From: Bacillus sp. V3-13 | GTDB taxonomy: Bacteria; Bacillota; Bacilli; Bacillales; Cytobacillaceae | DNA: 64,000 bases | Direction: 5' to 3' | Assembly: GCF_002860165.1 (NCBI RefSeq) | Contig: NZ_PGUZ01000009.1 | Location: forward strand, 1-64,000 | Part shown: positions 1 to 8,670 of the stretch, piece after piece | Numbering within the stretch: position 1 is the stretch's first letter | Layout: each line of letters starts with the position of its first letter | Program-made: the position numbers and the translations under genes | Notes under the pieces: generated by a model | Told to the model about the DNA's origin: nothing | The model's database searches: none | What the model saw: only the letters and a program-made list of their open reading frames with translations

Positions 1-1
1 C

Positions 2-640
2 ATGCAAGGTTCGCCTCAAATGGCCCAAAATGTCCAATCAATCGTCCAGCCGGGATTCGGAACGAATCCTCAGCAGGTGAGACAGGATATCGCCAGGGAT
101 TTAGCCTATGGAAGCCAGCAGCAAGGTGGTATGATGGCTGGAGGCTTACAGGGCGGCATGATGGCGGGCGGCTTGGACGGTTCATATCAAATGGCCGGCG
201 GCATGATGGACGGCTCAGCACCGATAAGACGCGGCATGCAAGGTTCAAGTCTGATGGCGCAAAATGCTCAATCAATCGTTCAGCCTGGTTTCGGAACAAA
301 TCCTCAGCAGGTGAGACAGGATATCGCCAGGGATTTAGCCTATGGTAGCCAGCAGCAGCAAGGTGGTATGATGGCTGGAGGCTTACAGGGCGGCATGATG
401 GCGGGCGGCTTGGACGGTTCATATCAAATGGCCGGCGGCATGATGGATGGCTCAGCACCGTTAAGACGCGGCATGCAAGGTACATGGCAGATGGGGCAAA
501 ATGCTCAATCAATCGTTCAGCCGGGATTCGGAACAAATCCTCAGCAGGTGAGACAGGATATCGCCCGGGATTTAGCCTATGGTAGCCAGCAGCAACAAGG
601 TGCCGGCATGCAGATGTACGGCTTGGGCAGCTTATCGTAG
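2..640 (+). CDS. Gly/Gln/Met-rich tandem-repeat protein, 5' end outside window
   Basis: This is the 3' part of a gene that enters from the left edge. The Met at base 2 is an internal repeat residue (each later repeat starts RRGMQG), so the true start lies upstream. The visible 212 residues are two full copies of a 78-79 residue unit plus a partial third, ending GMQMYGLGSLS. Each unit has a conserved block around GFGTNPQQVRQDIARDLAYG, a poly-Gln patch, then GGMMAGGL and MAGGMMDGSAP runs. No signal peptide or catalytic motif is visible. The TNPQQVRQ stretch recalls the TNAQQVRKQN motif of gamma-type small acid-soluble spore proteins, which suggests a spore-associated, low-complexity structural protein, but the rest does not match that family. 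A terminator follows 28 bases after the stop. Function unknown; the spore link is an inference. Confidence 0.6.
   Translation: MQGSPQMAQNVQSIVQPGFGTNPQQVRQDIARDLAYGSQQQGGMMAGGLQGGMMAGGLDGSYQMAGGMMDGSAPIRRGMQGSSLMAQNAQSIVQPGFGTNPQQVRQDIARDLAYGSQQQQGGMMAGGLQGGMMAGGLDGSYQMAGGMMDGSAPLRRGMQGTWQMGQNAQSIVQPGFGTNPQQVRQDIARDLAYGSQQQQGAGMQMYGLGSLS
2..640 (+). repeat. In-frame coding tandem repeat, 234/237-bp units
   Basis: Units start at 2, 236 and 473 (the third is partial, to the stop at 640). They differ by one CAG codon in the Gln run and a handful of substitutions. Near identity at DNA level points to recent duplication or gene conversion. Confidence 0.85.
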
Positions 641-667
641 TTTGCCACCCAGTTAGTATTTCTATAG

Positions 668-700
668 CAGCAGCCCTCTTTGGAGGGCTGTTGTTATTTT
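668..700 (+). terminator. Rho-independent terminator after repeat protein
   Basis: An 11-bp stem (CAGCAGCCCTC with GAGGGCTGTTG, one G-U pair) and a TTTG loop are followed by TTATTTT. It sits 28 bases after the stop of the repeat-protein gene. Confidence 0.85.
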
Positions 701-799
701 ATAGGGCATAACGGGAACTAACAGCGAATTGTATATCTGAATTAAATCTATTCGGCTTAATATTTCCCCAGAAAGGCTTACACATTAATAATCAACAGC

Positions 800-840
800 A
801 AGTGCCTTCCAGCGAACCTGATGGAAGGCACTTTGATTTA
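800..840. terminator. Hairpin, possible bidirectional terminator
   Basis: AGTGCCTTCC at 801-810 pairs with GGAAGGCACT at 823-832 around a 12-base loop. Flanking T and A runs are weak on both strands. No gene end adjoins it, so its role is uncertain. Bases 641-1028 otherwise hold no gene that I can support. Confidence 0.4.
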
Positions 841-1028
841 AGATTTTCTTGGGATTTATGGATTACTTGTCACGATTTACACTGCTACTCACAATTTGAT
901 CATTTCTATATAAGTTGAATTATTGATTTACGGGCTTTGATATTTTAGAAATAGAGAGCTTTTCTCGCCAATTATTAATCTTTCCATATATCGGACTCAT
1001 AAGGACATTTTTCTCGTATTCCCTATAA

Positions 1029-1366
1029 GTTTTGGCCTTCACAGCCCTATGAAGACCGCTTTTTCTATTTTCCAAATGAGTTTTGTCCTTCATGAGCCCT
1101 ATGAAGACCACTTTTCCTATTTTTCAAATGAGTTTTGTCCTTCATGAGCCCTATGAAGACCACTTTTTCTATTTTTCAAATGAGTTTTGTCCTTCATGAG
1201 CCCTATGAAGACCGCTTTTTCTATTTTCCAAATGAGTTTTGTCCTTCATAAGCCCTATGAAGACCACTTTTTCTATTTTCCAAATGAGTTTTGTCCTTCA
1301 TGAGCCCTATGAAGACCACTTTTCCTATTTTCCGAATGAGTTTTGTCCTTCATGAGCAATAAAAGC
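1029..1366. repeat. Tandem array of 52-bp palindrome-containing repeats (array 1)
   Basis: Units beginning TTTTGTCCTTCAT start at 1081, 1133, 1185, 1237, 1289 and 1341, an exact 52-bp period, with a diverged unit from about 1029. Each carries a short inverted repeat, CTTCAT-gagccct-ATGAAG, then CACTTTTTCTATTTT and CAAATGAG. It is non-coding: the only open frame across it is produced by the repeat period. A second array with the same period and related core lies at 49739-50090. Confidence 0.9.
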
Positions 1367-1433
1367 ACCCGCTCTCTTTAGCCCATCTGAAGATAGCTGG
1401 AAAATGTTAAATTCAAGTTATATAGCTAAACTT

Positions 1434-2744
1434 TTATAGGAGTAAATATGCAAGCGGAGTGACAAAAATCAAAGTTAAAATCGTACGCTCCAGCCAAATA
1501 ACCAGAAGCTGCGGTATACTGATTGGAATTTCGGTAGATAAAATACATGGGATAGTGGCCGAAAAAAATAAAATAGAAGAAACAGATACAACCGCAATAA
1601 TGAACTTTGTTACCAATGGTGCTTCTACTACTAAGAGAGCCGGTAAAAACATCTCAGCTATTTCAATAGCCGAAGCCTTGGCTGCCAACAGCGGTTCCGG
1701 TATTTGTAAAGCCCATGTAACAGGATAAAAGATATAACCAAGCCAATCAAAAAAAGGTGTAAACTCTGCCAGGACTAAACCAATTAGTCCAACAGACAGG
1801 ATAGATGGCAAAATACTCATCGTCATAATAAAACCATCTCTAAGGTTTTCCCATACATTTCTTCGAAGATTTAACGAGTTGTTTGCCGCTTCCATTGCGC
1901 TTTTCCAGGCATTTTGCAGGAATTTTTCCTTAACGATTTCTTCCGGATCGCCTTCTTTTCTATAATAGTCATCACTCATTTTATTAAGAGGATACATACG
2001 GACAGTCACAGCTGTCACAAGAAAGGTGACGACAAGGGATACCCAGAAATAAAGATTCCAACGATCCATAATTCCAAGCGTTTTTGCAATAACGATCATG
2101 AAAGTCACGGAAACAGTAGAAAATCCAGTTGCGATAATTGCTGCTTCCTTAATTGTATACTTTCCTTCTTTAAAAACACGGTTGGTAATCAGCAAACCGA
2201 TCGAATAACTGCCGACAAAGGAAGCGACAGCATCAACCGCAGAACGTCCAGGCGTTTTCCAGATCGGACGCATGATGGGCTGGACGAGAACACCAATATA
2301 TTCCAATAATCCATAACCTACGAGCAATGCTAAAAAGACTGAACCAATTGGTACAAGAAGGCCTACAGGGATAACCAGTTTTTCAAACAGGAACGGTCCC
2401 ATATTCGGTGCCAATAGCCATGCCGGGCCGGTTTTCGTAAAAATCATCAATGCGACAATGACCCCTAAAACCTTCAAGAAAGAAAAAACTGTGCTTACTT
2501 TGTCTTTCTTCCAGCTTTTGGTGACAAATGGGTATACTGCACCAAGTACAATGACGATCAGAACATAGATAGGGACAACAGAAGGTAATGCCAGCCTGAG
2601 TGATGTCACCATATGATCAAGCATGATCGATGAAACCCCGTTTATCGTAATCGGGATAAAGAACATAAAAATACCGATAAAACTGAAAACTATAAATTTC
2701 AAAGCGTTTGCCATTGAGTATATAGTAGCTTTTTTCGTTTCCAA
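1434..2744 (-). CDS. YjiH-family (Gate domain) membrane protein, putative transporter of the hut cluster
   Basis: A polytopic inner-membrane protein of 436 residues. About ten hydrophobic segments are visible, including residues 11-35, 48-70, 86-110, 125-150 and several after 300. The sequence matches the YjiH / nucleoside-recognition (Gate) family, with an IGLLITNRVFKEGKYT-type central region and a charged loop near 255-275. It is the last gene of the hutU-hutI-hutG cluster, 63 bases after hutG on the same strand. Cluster position suggests it moves histidine, urocanate or a breakdown product; that substrate is an inference, since family members are not biochemically assigned. The start is a TTG behind AGGA; an ATG ten codons later is an alternative. 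Confidence 0.75.
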   Translation of the reverse strand: METKKATIYSMANALKFIVFSFIGIFMFFIPITINGVSSIMLDHMVTSLRLALPSVVPIYVLIVIVLGAVYPFVTKSWKKDKVSTVFSFLKVLGVIVALMIFTKTGPAWLLAPNMGPFLFEKLVIPVGLLVPIGSVFLALLVGYGLLEYIGVLVQPIMRPIWKTPGRSAVDAVASFVGSYSIGLLITNRVFKEGKYTIKEAAIIATGFSTVSVTFMIVIAKTLGIMDRWNLYFWVSLVVTFLVTAVTVRMYPLNKMSDDYYRKEGDPEEIVKEKFLQNAWKSAMEAANNSLNLRRNVWENLRDGFIMTMSILPSILSVGLIGLVLAEFTPFFDWLGYIFYPVTWALQIPEPLLAAKASAIEIAEMFLPALLVVEAPLVTKFIIAVVSVSSILFFSATIPCILSTEIPISIPQLLVIWLERTILTLIFVTPLAYLLL

Positions 2745-2807
2745 GTTTGATCCTGAATCTGGAACAATTATGGGCAGTCCTCCCCTAATAGTCTATTGTC
2801 CGATACA

Positions 2808-3809
2808 CTAAATATTGATTCTTTGTTTGTAACCTGTTAAAAAGGAAAGCATTGTATGAACTGCTGTTTTCACCGTTATTTCTCCATGATCTTTGTATGG
2901 ATCGAGACAAACAATGTCGATGACTTTCACTTTAGGACTTTTTCCTGCTAAATAAACAGCCTCAAACAGCTCGGTACTGAGCATACCCCCTGGTGTAGAA
3001 GCCGGCACTCCAGGCCCGAAGCCCATATCCAAAACATCCATATCAACAGTCAAATAGATTGTATCGACTTTGCGGCAGAGTTTCTCCAATGCTTCATTGA
3101 TCGCAGTTTCAATCCCTTGTTTCCGCGCATTTCTCATTGTTGTATAGTTTAATCCGACTTCATCAGCATACTCTTTTAAGGACCTGGCATTAAAAAACCC
3201 ATGCAGACCGATATTGTACACATCTCCCCCTTTTACAGTACCACTTTCAATCAAATTACGAATCGGAGTGCCGTTGCTCGGTCCGTTGTCTTTCAAATCC
3301 CTTAAGTCGAAATGAGTATCGAGCTGAAGAATGCCGATCCGCTCATTAAAATGAACTTCTTTCCACCCTTTCACCAGCATTGCAGTGATTGAGTGGTCAC
3401 CACCCATCACAATAGGGAGCACTTCTGGATGATGGGTTCGCATACTGATCATTGCTTCTTTTATATTGTTGTGACATACCTCTATATTCGTCACATGCTG
3501 GCGGACATCACCAAGATCGACGACGTTTAAGCCGGAAAGGTCCTCATCATGATCGAGATTATAGGTCGTAAAGTATTTCCAGGCTCTGCGCAGTGCGTCC
3601 GGATTTTCACTTGCAGCTGATGCGGAGATGGAAGATCTTGATAACGGCACTCCGATAATTGCAGCATCAAAAACGGTCCAGTCCACTTTCTCAGCGTCCT
3701 TCGAATGAAGCGTCTTGATCCATTCGTTTACTCCCGGCTCATGACTGACTGTGCTTCTGTCCCAAGAAAACGCCGGCCGTTTTAACTGTGGATACGGGTA
3801 TTGCTGCAA
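2808..3809 (-). CDS. hutG: Formimidoylglutamase
   Basis: It hydrolyses N-formimidoyl-L-glutamate to glutamate and formamide, the last step of histidine breakdown in Bacillus. This is a 333-residue cytoplasmic enzyme of the arginase/agmatinase (ureohydrolase) fold. The binuclear manganese ligands are visible: GGDHS (136-140), DTHFD (164-168) and DMDVLD (256-261). Length fits the family (about 320). Its start overlaps the 3' end of hutI by 28 bases, indicating translational coupling within one operon. The N-terminal MQQYPYPQL resembles the B. subtilis protein start, which supports this start. Confidence 0.93.
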   Translation of the reverse strand: MQQYPYPQLKRPAFSWDRSTVSHEPGVNEWIKTLHSKDAEKVDWTVFDAAIIGVPLSRSSISASAASENPDALRRAWKYFTTYNLDHDEDLSGLNVVDLGDVRQHVTNIEVCHNNIKEAMISMRTHHPEVLPIVMGGDHSITAMLVKGWKEVHFNERIGILQLDTHFDLRDLKDNGPSNGTPIRNLIESGTVKGGDVYNIGLHGFFNARSLKEYADEVGLNYTTMRNARKQGIETAINEALEKLCRKVDTIYLTVDMDVLDMGFGPGVPASTPGGMLSTELFEAVYLAGKSPKVKVIDIVCLDPYKDHGEITVKTAVHTMLSFLTGYKQRINI

Positions 3810-5083
3810 ACCAATCTCCCTCCCTCAACGACCACTTCGCCATTTTTGAGGACAGTATGGACATGGTTGACGCCGTAACGATATTGTAGCGACACATAGT
3901 TCGGCACATCAAAAATGGTGATGTCTGCTTTTTTTCCTTTCTCGATACTGCCGATCTCTTTGCTTTTGTTGATCGCATGTGCAGCATTAATTGTGACGGC
4001 TGCAAGTACCTCAGCAGGAGTCATACCCATCTTCATGCAGCCAAGATTCATCATAAGAGGCGATGAAACTGTTGGCGATGAACCCGGATTACAATCAGTA
4101 GATAAAGCGACAGGCACTCCTGCATCGATCATTTTTCGCCCGTTTGCCGACTCTGCCATCAGGAAGAATGCTGTTCCTGGCAAAAGAACGGCAATCACAC
4201 CCTTTTCGGCAAGTGCTGCGATCCCTTTATCCGATGCCTTTAACAGATGGTCGGCAGATATCGCACCAATGGAAGCCGCCAATTCTGCGCCTCCGTAAGG
4301 TTCAATTTCATCGGCGTGGATTTTGGGAAGCAGACCGTGCTCAAGTCCTGCTTGAAGAATGCGTTTTGACTGCTCGGGTGTAAAAACACCGCGTTCGCAA
4401 AATACGTCATTAAACTCTGCAAGCTTTCGCCGCGCCACTTCAGGGATCATGTCGTCAATAATGTGATTGACAAACTCATCAGGGTTTGCCCTGTACTCAG
4501 AAGGGACAGCATGTGCCCCCATAAACGTTCGGACAATATCGACCGGATGGCTTTCATGAAGAGCTTTGGCTACTTCCAATTGCTTTATTTCGTGCTCCAG
4601 TGACAGTCCGTAACCGCTCTTTGCTTCTATTGTCGTTACACCGTGCAACAAAAATTGATCAAGACGTTTTTTGCTTTCATTAAATAGCGTATCGTGACTT
4701 GCTTCCCTTGTGGAGGAGGTCGTGGCATGGATTCCTCCGCCGCTGTTCATAATTTCCATATACGTAGCGCCTTGGAGTCTCATGTTAAACTCATTTTCAC
4801 GGCTTCCGGCATAAACAAGATGGGTGTGCGGGTCAACTAAGCCCGGGGTGACAAGCTTATCGGCAGCATCGATCAGTTCCGCTTCATTTATCCGGTCATT
4901 GTAGATTTGAGCCACTTCTTCATTTTTCCCAACATATTGGATGACGCCGTCCTCAAGCCAAACGCTGCCGTTTTCGATTATATGGAGCTGCTCCACTTGC
5001 TTTCCAGTTAACGGCGCCTCACTGCTTCCTGTTAGTGTGACCAGCTGGCTGGCGTTGCGAATAAAAACTGGTTTACTGTTCAT
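3782..5083 (-). CDS. hutI: Imidazolonepropionase
   Basis: It opens the ring of 4-imidazolone-5-propanoate to give N-formimidoyl-L-glutamate, the third step of histidine degradation. The 433-residue protein is a metal-dependent amidohydrolase. The first metal motif DPHTHLVYAGSRENEF lies near residue 82, GGGIHATTSSTREAS near 115, KSGYGLSLEHEIKQLE near 155, the metal-binding histidine in KIHADEIEPYGG near 253, and STDCNPGSSP near 325. A GAGGGGAG ribosome site lies about 6 bases before the ATG. It lies between hutU (72 bases upstream) and hutG (28-base overlap), as in other Bacillus hut operons. Confidence 0.95.
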   Translation of the reverse strand: MNSKPVFIRNASQLVTLTGSSEAPLTGKQVEQLHIIENGSVWLEDGVIQYVGKNEEVAQIYNDRINEAELIDAADKLVTPGLVDPHTHLVYAGSRENEFNMRLQGATYMEIMNSGGGIHATTSSTREASHDTLFNESKKRLDQFLLHGVTTIEAKSGYGLSLEHEIKQLEVAKALHESHPVDIVRTFMGAHAVPSEYRANPDEFVNHIIDDMIPEVARRKLAEFNDVFCERGVFTPEQSKRILQAGLEHGLLPKIHADEIEPYGGAELAASIGAISADHLLKASDKGIAALAEKGVIAVLLPGTAFFLMAESANGRKMIDAGVPVALSTDCNPGSSPTVSSPLMMNLGCMKMGMTPAEVLAAVTINAAHAINKSKEIGSIEKGKKADITIFDVPNYVSLQYRYGVNHVHTVLKNGEVVVEGGRLVCSNTRIHS

Positions 5084-5155
5084 GTCGTCTCCCCTCTCAC
5101 AATGTTGGCCAAACAGGTTAAACTAGCATGCTTGAACTGTTTTTTGGCAAATCGC

Positions 5156-6826
5156 CTACTTTTTCAACATTGGAATATGGATGCCTGCTTCTTTTGCTGT
5201 CTTGATTGCGAGCTGATAGCCAGCATCGGCATGGCGTACAATACCCATTCCTGGATCCGTCGTAAGTACTCGTTCAAGGCGTTTTTCTGCTTCCTTTGTT
5301 CCGTCTGCGACAATCACCATACCGGCATGCAGGGAATATCCCATTCCAACACCACCGCCCTGGTGCACCGAAACCCAACTCGCTCCGCCAACGCTGTTGA
5401 TCAGGGCATTCAAAATGGGCCAATCTGCCACAGCATCACTTCCATCCTTCATGGCTTCTGTTTCACGGTTCGGTGACGCAACAGAGCCTGAATCCAGGTG
5501 GTCACGGCCAATCACAATCGGCGCCTTCAACTCGCCACTAGCAACCATATCGTTGATCATTTTTCCGAATCTTGCCCGTTCTCCGTAACCTAACCAGCAA
5601 ATACGGGCCGGAAGTCCCTGGAACTTGATTCTGTCCCTGGCCATTTTAATCCAGTTGCAAAGATGCGTATTGTAGCTGAATTCGCGAAGAATGACCTCAT
5701 CTGTTTTGTAAATATCGTCTGGATCCCCGGAGAGCGCAGCCCAGCGGAACGGGCCTTTACCTTCACAAAACTGTGGCCGAATATACTCAGGTACAAAACC
5801 AGGGAAATTAAAGGCAGCTTCAATGCCTTCATCCTTTGCGACCTGGCGGATGTTGTTCCCGTAATCAAACGTAACCGCACCCTTTTCTTGCATTTTCAAC
5901 ATCGCACGCACATGCTCAGCAATGCTTGCTTTTGATTTCAGCTCATAAGCTTTAGGGTCTTTATTGCGCAGCACTAAAGCCTCTTCCAGGCTCATGCCAA
6001 TTGGAATGTATCCGTTAATCGGGTCATGGGCAGATGTTTGGTCGGTCAAAACATCCGGAATAAAACCCTTTTCAAGCATCTCGTTTAACACTTCACCGGC
6101 ATTGCCCAGCAAACCGATGGAAATTGCTTTTTTATTGTGTTTTGCTTCCAAAGCCAAATTCAGTGCTTCATTAAGGCTTTCTGTCATCACATCAAGGTAT
6201 TTTGTATCCAGGCGGCGCTGGATACGGCTTTGGTCAACTTCTATAGTGATGCTGACACCGCCGTTTAATGAAACCGCAAGCGGCTGTGCTCCTCCCATAC
6301 CTCCAAGTCCAGCCGTTACGGTAATCGTTCCTTCAAGAGTACCGTTGAAATGCTTGCGTGCACATTCAGCAAACGTTTCATACGTTCCTTGGACAATTCC
6401 CTGGCTGCCAATGTAAATCCAGCTGCCAGCTGTCATTTGTCCATACATCATCAACCCTTTTTTATCAAGCTCGTGAAAGTGATCCCAGTTTGCCCATGCC
6501 GGTACGAGGTTGGAGTTGGCAATCAGCACTTTCGGGGCATCTGTGTGCGTTTTAAATACAGCTGCCGGTTTTCCTGACTGAATCAACAGCGTTTCGTCAT
6601 TTTCGAGGTTTTTCAGCGTTGAGACAATCGCATCAAAGCTCTCCCAATTGCGGGCCGCTTTTCCGATGCCGCCATATACAACCAAGTCTTCCGGGCGCTC
6701 TGCGACATCGACATTCAAGTTGTTGAACAACATCCGCAATGCCGCTTCCTGGATCCATCCTTTCGCATGGAGTTCACTACCTGTGTAGTTTTGAACTACT
6801 CTTTTTCCTGTTTGCTTTACAGACAT
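5156..6826 (-). CDS. hutU: Urocanate hydratase (urocanase)
   Basis: It adds water to urocanate to form 4-imidazolone-5-propanoate, using a tightly bound NAD+ as electrophile. The 556-residue protein is typical in length. [11 protein letters not shown] near the N terminus, the glycine-rich [11 protein letters not shown] in the NAD-binding domain, and RICWLGYG with the conserved active-site region cysteine near residue 400 identify it. An upstream in-frame Met exists, but ATG at 6826 follows a GGGTGAGGG ribosome site and aligns with family N termini. It is the first gene of the hut cluster. The histidase gene hutH, which should supply its substrate, is not in this window. Confidence 0.95.
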   Translation of the reverse strand: MSVKQTGKRVVQNYTGSELHAKGWIQEAALRMLFNNLNVDVAERPEDLVVYGGIGKAARNWESFDAIVSTLKNLENDETLLIQSGKPAAVFKTHTDAPKVLIANSNLVPAWANWDHFHELDKKGLMMYGQMTAGSWIYIGSQGIVQGTYETFAECARKHFNGTLEGTITVTAGLGGMGGAQPLAVSLNGGVSITIEVDQSRIQRRLDTKYLDVMTESLNEALNLALEAKHNKKAISIGLLGNAGEVLNEMLEKGFIPDVLTDQTSAHDPINGYIPIGMSLEEALVLRNKDPKAYELKSKASIAEHVRAMLKMQEKGAVTFDYGNNIRQVAKDEGIEAAFNFPGFVPEYIRPQFCEGKGPFRWAALSGDPDDIYKTDEVILREFSYNTHLCNWIKMARDRIKFQGLPARICWLGYGERARFGKMINDMVASGELKAPIVIGRDHLDSGSVASPNRETEAMKDGSDAVADWPILNALINSVGGASWVSVHQGGGVGMGYSLHAGMVIVADGTKEAEKRLERVLTTDPGMGIVRHADAGYQLAIKTAKEAGIHIPMLKK

Positions 6827-6860
6827 GCCCTCACCCGCTCTTTCAGTATTTTTAAGATGC

Positions 6861-6896
6861 AAAAGGATGGGACATTTTCGGTAAACCCATCCTTTT
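6861..6896 (-). promoter_or_regulatory. Leader hairpin upstream of hutU
   Basis: AAAAGGATGGG (6861-6871) pairs with CCCATCCTTTT (6886-6896): an 11-bp perfect stem with a 14-base loop, 35 bases upstream of the hutU start. There is no strong U-run right after it in the hutU direction, so it is more likely a leader structure, processing site or protein-binding hairpin than a plain terminator. HutP control in B. subtilis also acts on a leader hairpin, but no hutP is seen here. Confidence 0.5.
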
Positions 6897-6992
6897 GTAC
6901 ATTTTTTATACTGTAAGTGTAGACAAAGTAAGCAGCCGGAAATAGAGGTTCATTTTTTGAATTTTTTAAATTTTTTTCGAATTTACTATCTA

Positions 6993-7008
6993 CTTAAAGC
7001 GCTTACAT
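6993..7008 (-). promoter_or_regulatory. cre site (CcpA catabolite repression) upstream of hut cluster
   Basis: On the minus strand the sequence reads ATGTAAGCGCTTTAAG, close to the WTGNAANCGNWWNCA consensus for CcpA-HPr(Ser-P) binding. It lies about 170 bases upstream of hutU. The B. subtilis hut operon is also under CcpA control, which fits. Confidence 0.7.
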
Positions 7009-7035
7009 AAAAAAGTCTGTAATTATTTTAGTTTT

Positions 7036-8526
7036 CTATACTTTTTTTCGATCTCTAAATGCGCGGGGGGTTATCCCGGTTTGTTCTTTAAAAATTTTGC
7101 TGAAGTAATTTGCATTAATAAATCCCGTTTGCTCCGCTACATCTTGAATGGATATTTTAGTTTCAAGTAAAAGACGCTGTGCTTTCTTTATGCGATTTTT
7201 CGTTAATAACTGCCGGAAAGAGATTCCTTGTTTTTTGGTGAGGAGCGAGCTGAAATAAGCCGGGCTTCTGTCTACATGATTCGCGACATCCTCAAGCTTT
7301 AAACCGGGATTGTCAAAGTGCTGTTCAATATACTGGATACCCTGTTCGATCACATCTGTACGGGCATGCTCTTGATGAGTGGCAGCACGGTCAAGAACCT
7401 CGTAAAGGAATAACAATAACTCCTGGACAATCCGGTACAAAATAGGATTGTAGAGAATAGTTTCAAATATTTGATGATAACGGACCTCAAGCGTTCCTTC
7501 GTCAAGGTAAAATGACTTCATAAAGCGGCGCACCTGGGCTAATAAGCTTGTTAATCGCGTCCGTAATAAACCTGGCTCGGGATATGGTTCTTTCATATTT
7601 AAAAATTCTTTATACATCCACTGCTTAATCTTTTTCCTGTCATCCTCATTTAGCATATGGATCCATTCCCTCTGTTCTGACGGAGTCAGAAACGGATCGA
7701 TCATTACCCAGTCCACTTTATCTTCAATGACGGAAAGCTGCCGATATCCTTTAAAAAAACGGAGTTCAAGCCCTTGCTTCGCACGAAGATATTTTTCATT
7801 TAATGAAAGAAACGGATCATCGGAGTCATATAAAACAAGCGAGATCGGTTCTGAAAACCGTTCTTCCCACTCTGTTAAAATCCGGTTGCCTGTCTGTTTT
7901 AGGTGTGTGAATGGAAGCTTGTTGGCGAATGAAAAAACAGAAACGATCATATCGCTTAGCGGCAGTAAAACCGGCTGGTATTGAAAAGGATATTCCTGCA
8001 AAAAAGAAAGCAGCAAAGGCAGTTTTTTCGGGTTTTCCAACTGCATCAGCATCAATCGGTAATTGACGTCTGGCGTTTCTTCATGGACGAATAAACAGCG
8101 GTAAGAGATGGAGGATTCTTCGGTTTGAGCCGATGGCTTTTGTTTTTTCTCAACTTCGGAAGCAGCCTTGCAGCAATGGGTTAATACCCGTTTGATATGG
8201 TCAGGCGAATGAGGTTTTACCCATAAATCAAAGGCATGTAGTTCAATGCCTTGAAGCGCCCGTTCAAATGTGGCTTCTGCAGTCATGACGATGACCTTGG
8301 TCCTGTACCGTTTGATCAGCTCCTTAAAGCTGTCCCAGCTATCCTTTGAAATCATATCGAGTTCAATGCAAATAACATCGGGCAATTCAGCCTCAATAAT
8401 ATCAAATACCTCTGATACAGAGCCTGCCGTAAGTACATGATCAAACGGAATTGAATACGAAGACAACAGCCAGCCAATCCCTGTTCGTTCATTTTGATCA
8501 CGATCGCCAATTAACAATTTAACCAT
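7036..8526 (-). CDS. YesN-type response regulator with AraC DNA-binding domain and atypical receiver
   Basis: A 496-residue regulator. Residues 1-120 look like a receiver domain (D8, PDVICIELDM at 49-58, T82 in VIVMTAEA, K104 in LWVKP), and residues 390-496 are an AraC/XylS double helix-turn-helix ending GITPRAFRDRKK. The middle is the long linker usual for this class. Aligned on the conserved PD, the phospho-acceptor Asp position holds Glu55, and only one of the two acidic residues after strand 1 is kept, so phosphorylation may be lost or changed; an alternative alignment would use Asp57. No histidine kinase gene adjoins it. It lies 209 bases upstream of hutU on the same strand and is a candidate hut or amino-acid uptake regulator by position only. 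Confidence 0.8.
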   Translation of the reverse strand: MVKLLIGDRDQNERTGIGWLLSSYSIPFDHVLTAGSVSEVFDIIEAELPDVICIELDMISKDSWDSFKELIKRYRTKVIVMTAEATFERALQGIELHAFDLWVKPHSPDHIKRVLTHCCKAASEVEKKQKPSAQTEESSISYRCLFVHEETPDVNYRLMLMQLENPKKLPLLLSFLQEYPFQYQPVLLPLSDMIVSVFSFANKLPFTHLKQTGNRILTEWEERFSEPISLVLYDSDDPFLSLNEKYLRAKQGLELRFFKGYRQLSVIEDKVDWVMIDPFLTPSEQREWIHMLNEDDRKKIKQWMYKEFLNMKEPYPEPGLLRTRLTSLLAQVRRFMKSFYLDEGTLEVRYHQIFETILYNPILYRIVQELLLFLYEVLDRAATHQEHARTDVIEQGIQYIEQHFDNPGLKLEDVANHVDRSPAYFSSLLTKKQGISFRQLLTKNRIKKAQRLLLETKISIQDVAEQTGFINANYFSKIFKEQTGITPRAFRDRKKV

Positions 8527-8620
8527 ACAGGCCCTCCTTTATCGCACGTTTTCCATACCTGTATTGTAAACTATATTTAGCTTCCGCTTATTATTTTTCC
8601 TGCTTAAAGTCCAGGATTTC

Positions 8621-8650
8621 AAAAAAAAAGAGCTGCCAAAACGACAGCTC
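8621..8650 (-). terminator. Terminator of amino-acid permease gene
   Basis: On the minus strand GAGCTGTC and GGCAGCTC form a stem followed by nine T residues, 20 bases after the permease stop. Confidence 0.9.
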
Positions 8651-8670
8651 CAATCATGCAAAGTAAATCA

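Noticed and set aside
920-1111. Open frame of 63 codons on the minus strand
   Set aside because: It runs into the 52-bp repeat array and its sequence (MKDKTHLENRKSGLHRA) is just the repeat translated; no ribosome site.
1029-1366. CRISPR array
   Set aside because: Units are full 52-bp tandem repeats without unique spacers, and there are no cas genes nearby; the same holds for 49739-50090.
1914-2309. Plus-strand open frame of 131 codons
   Set aside because: Antisense to the strongly supported YjiH-family gene; no ribosome site and His/Cys-rich nonsense composition.
5964-6416. Plus-strand open frame of 150 codons
   Set aside because: Antisense to hutU, which is unmistakable; no ribosome site.
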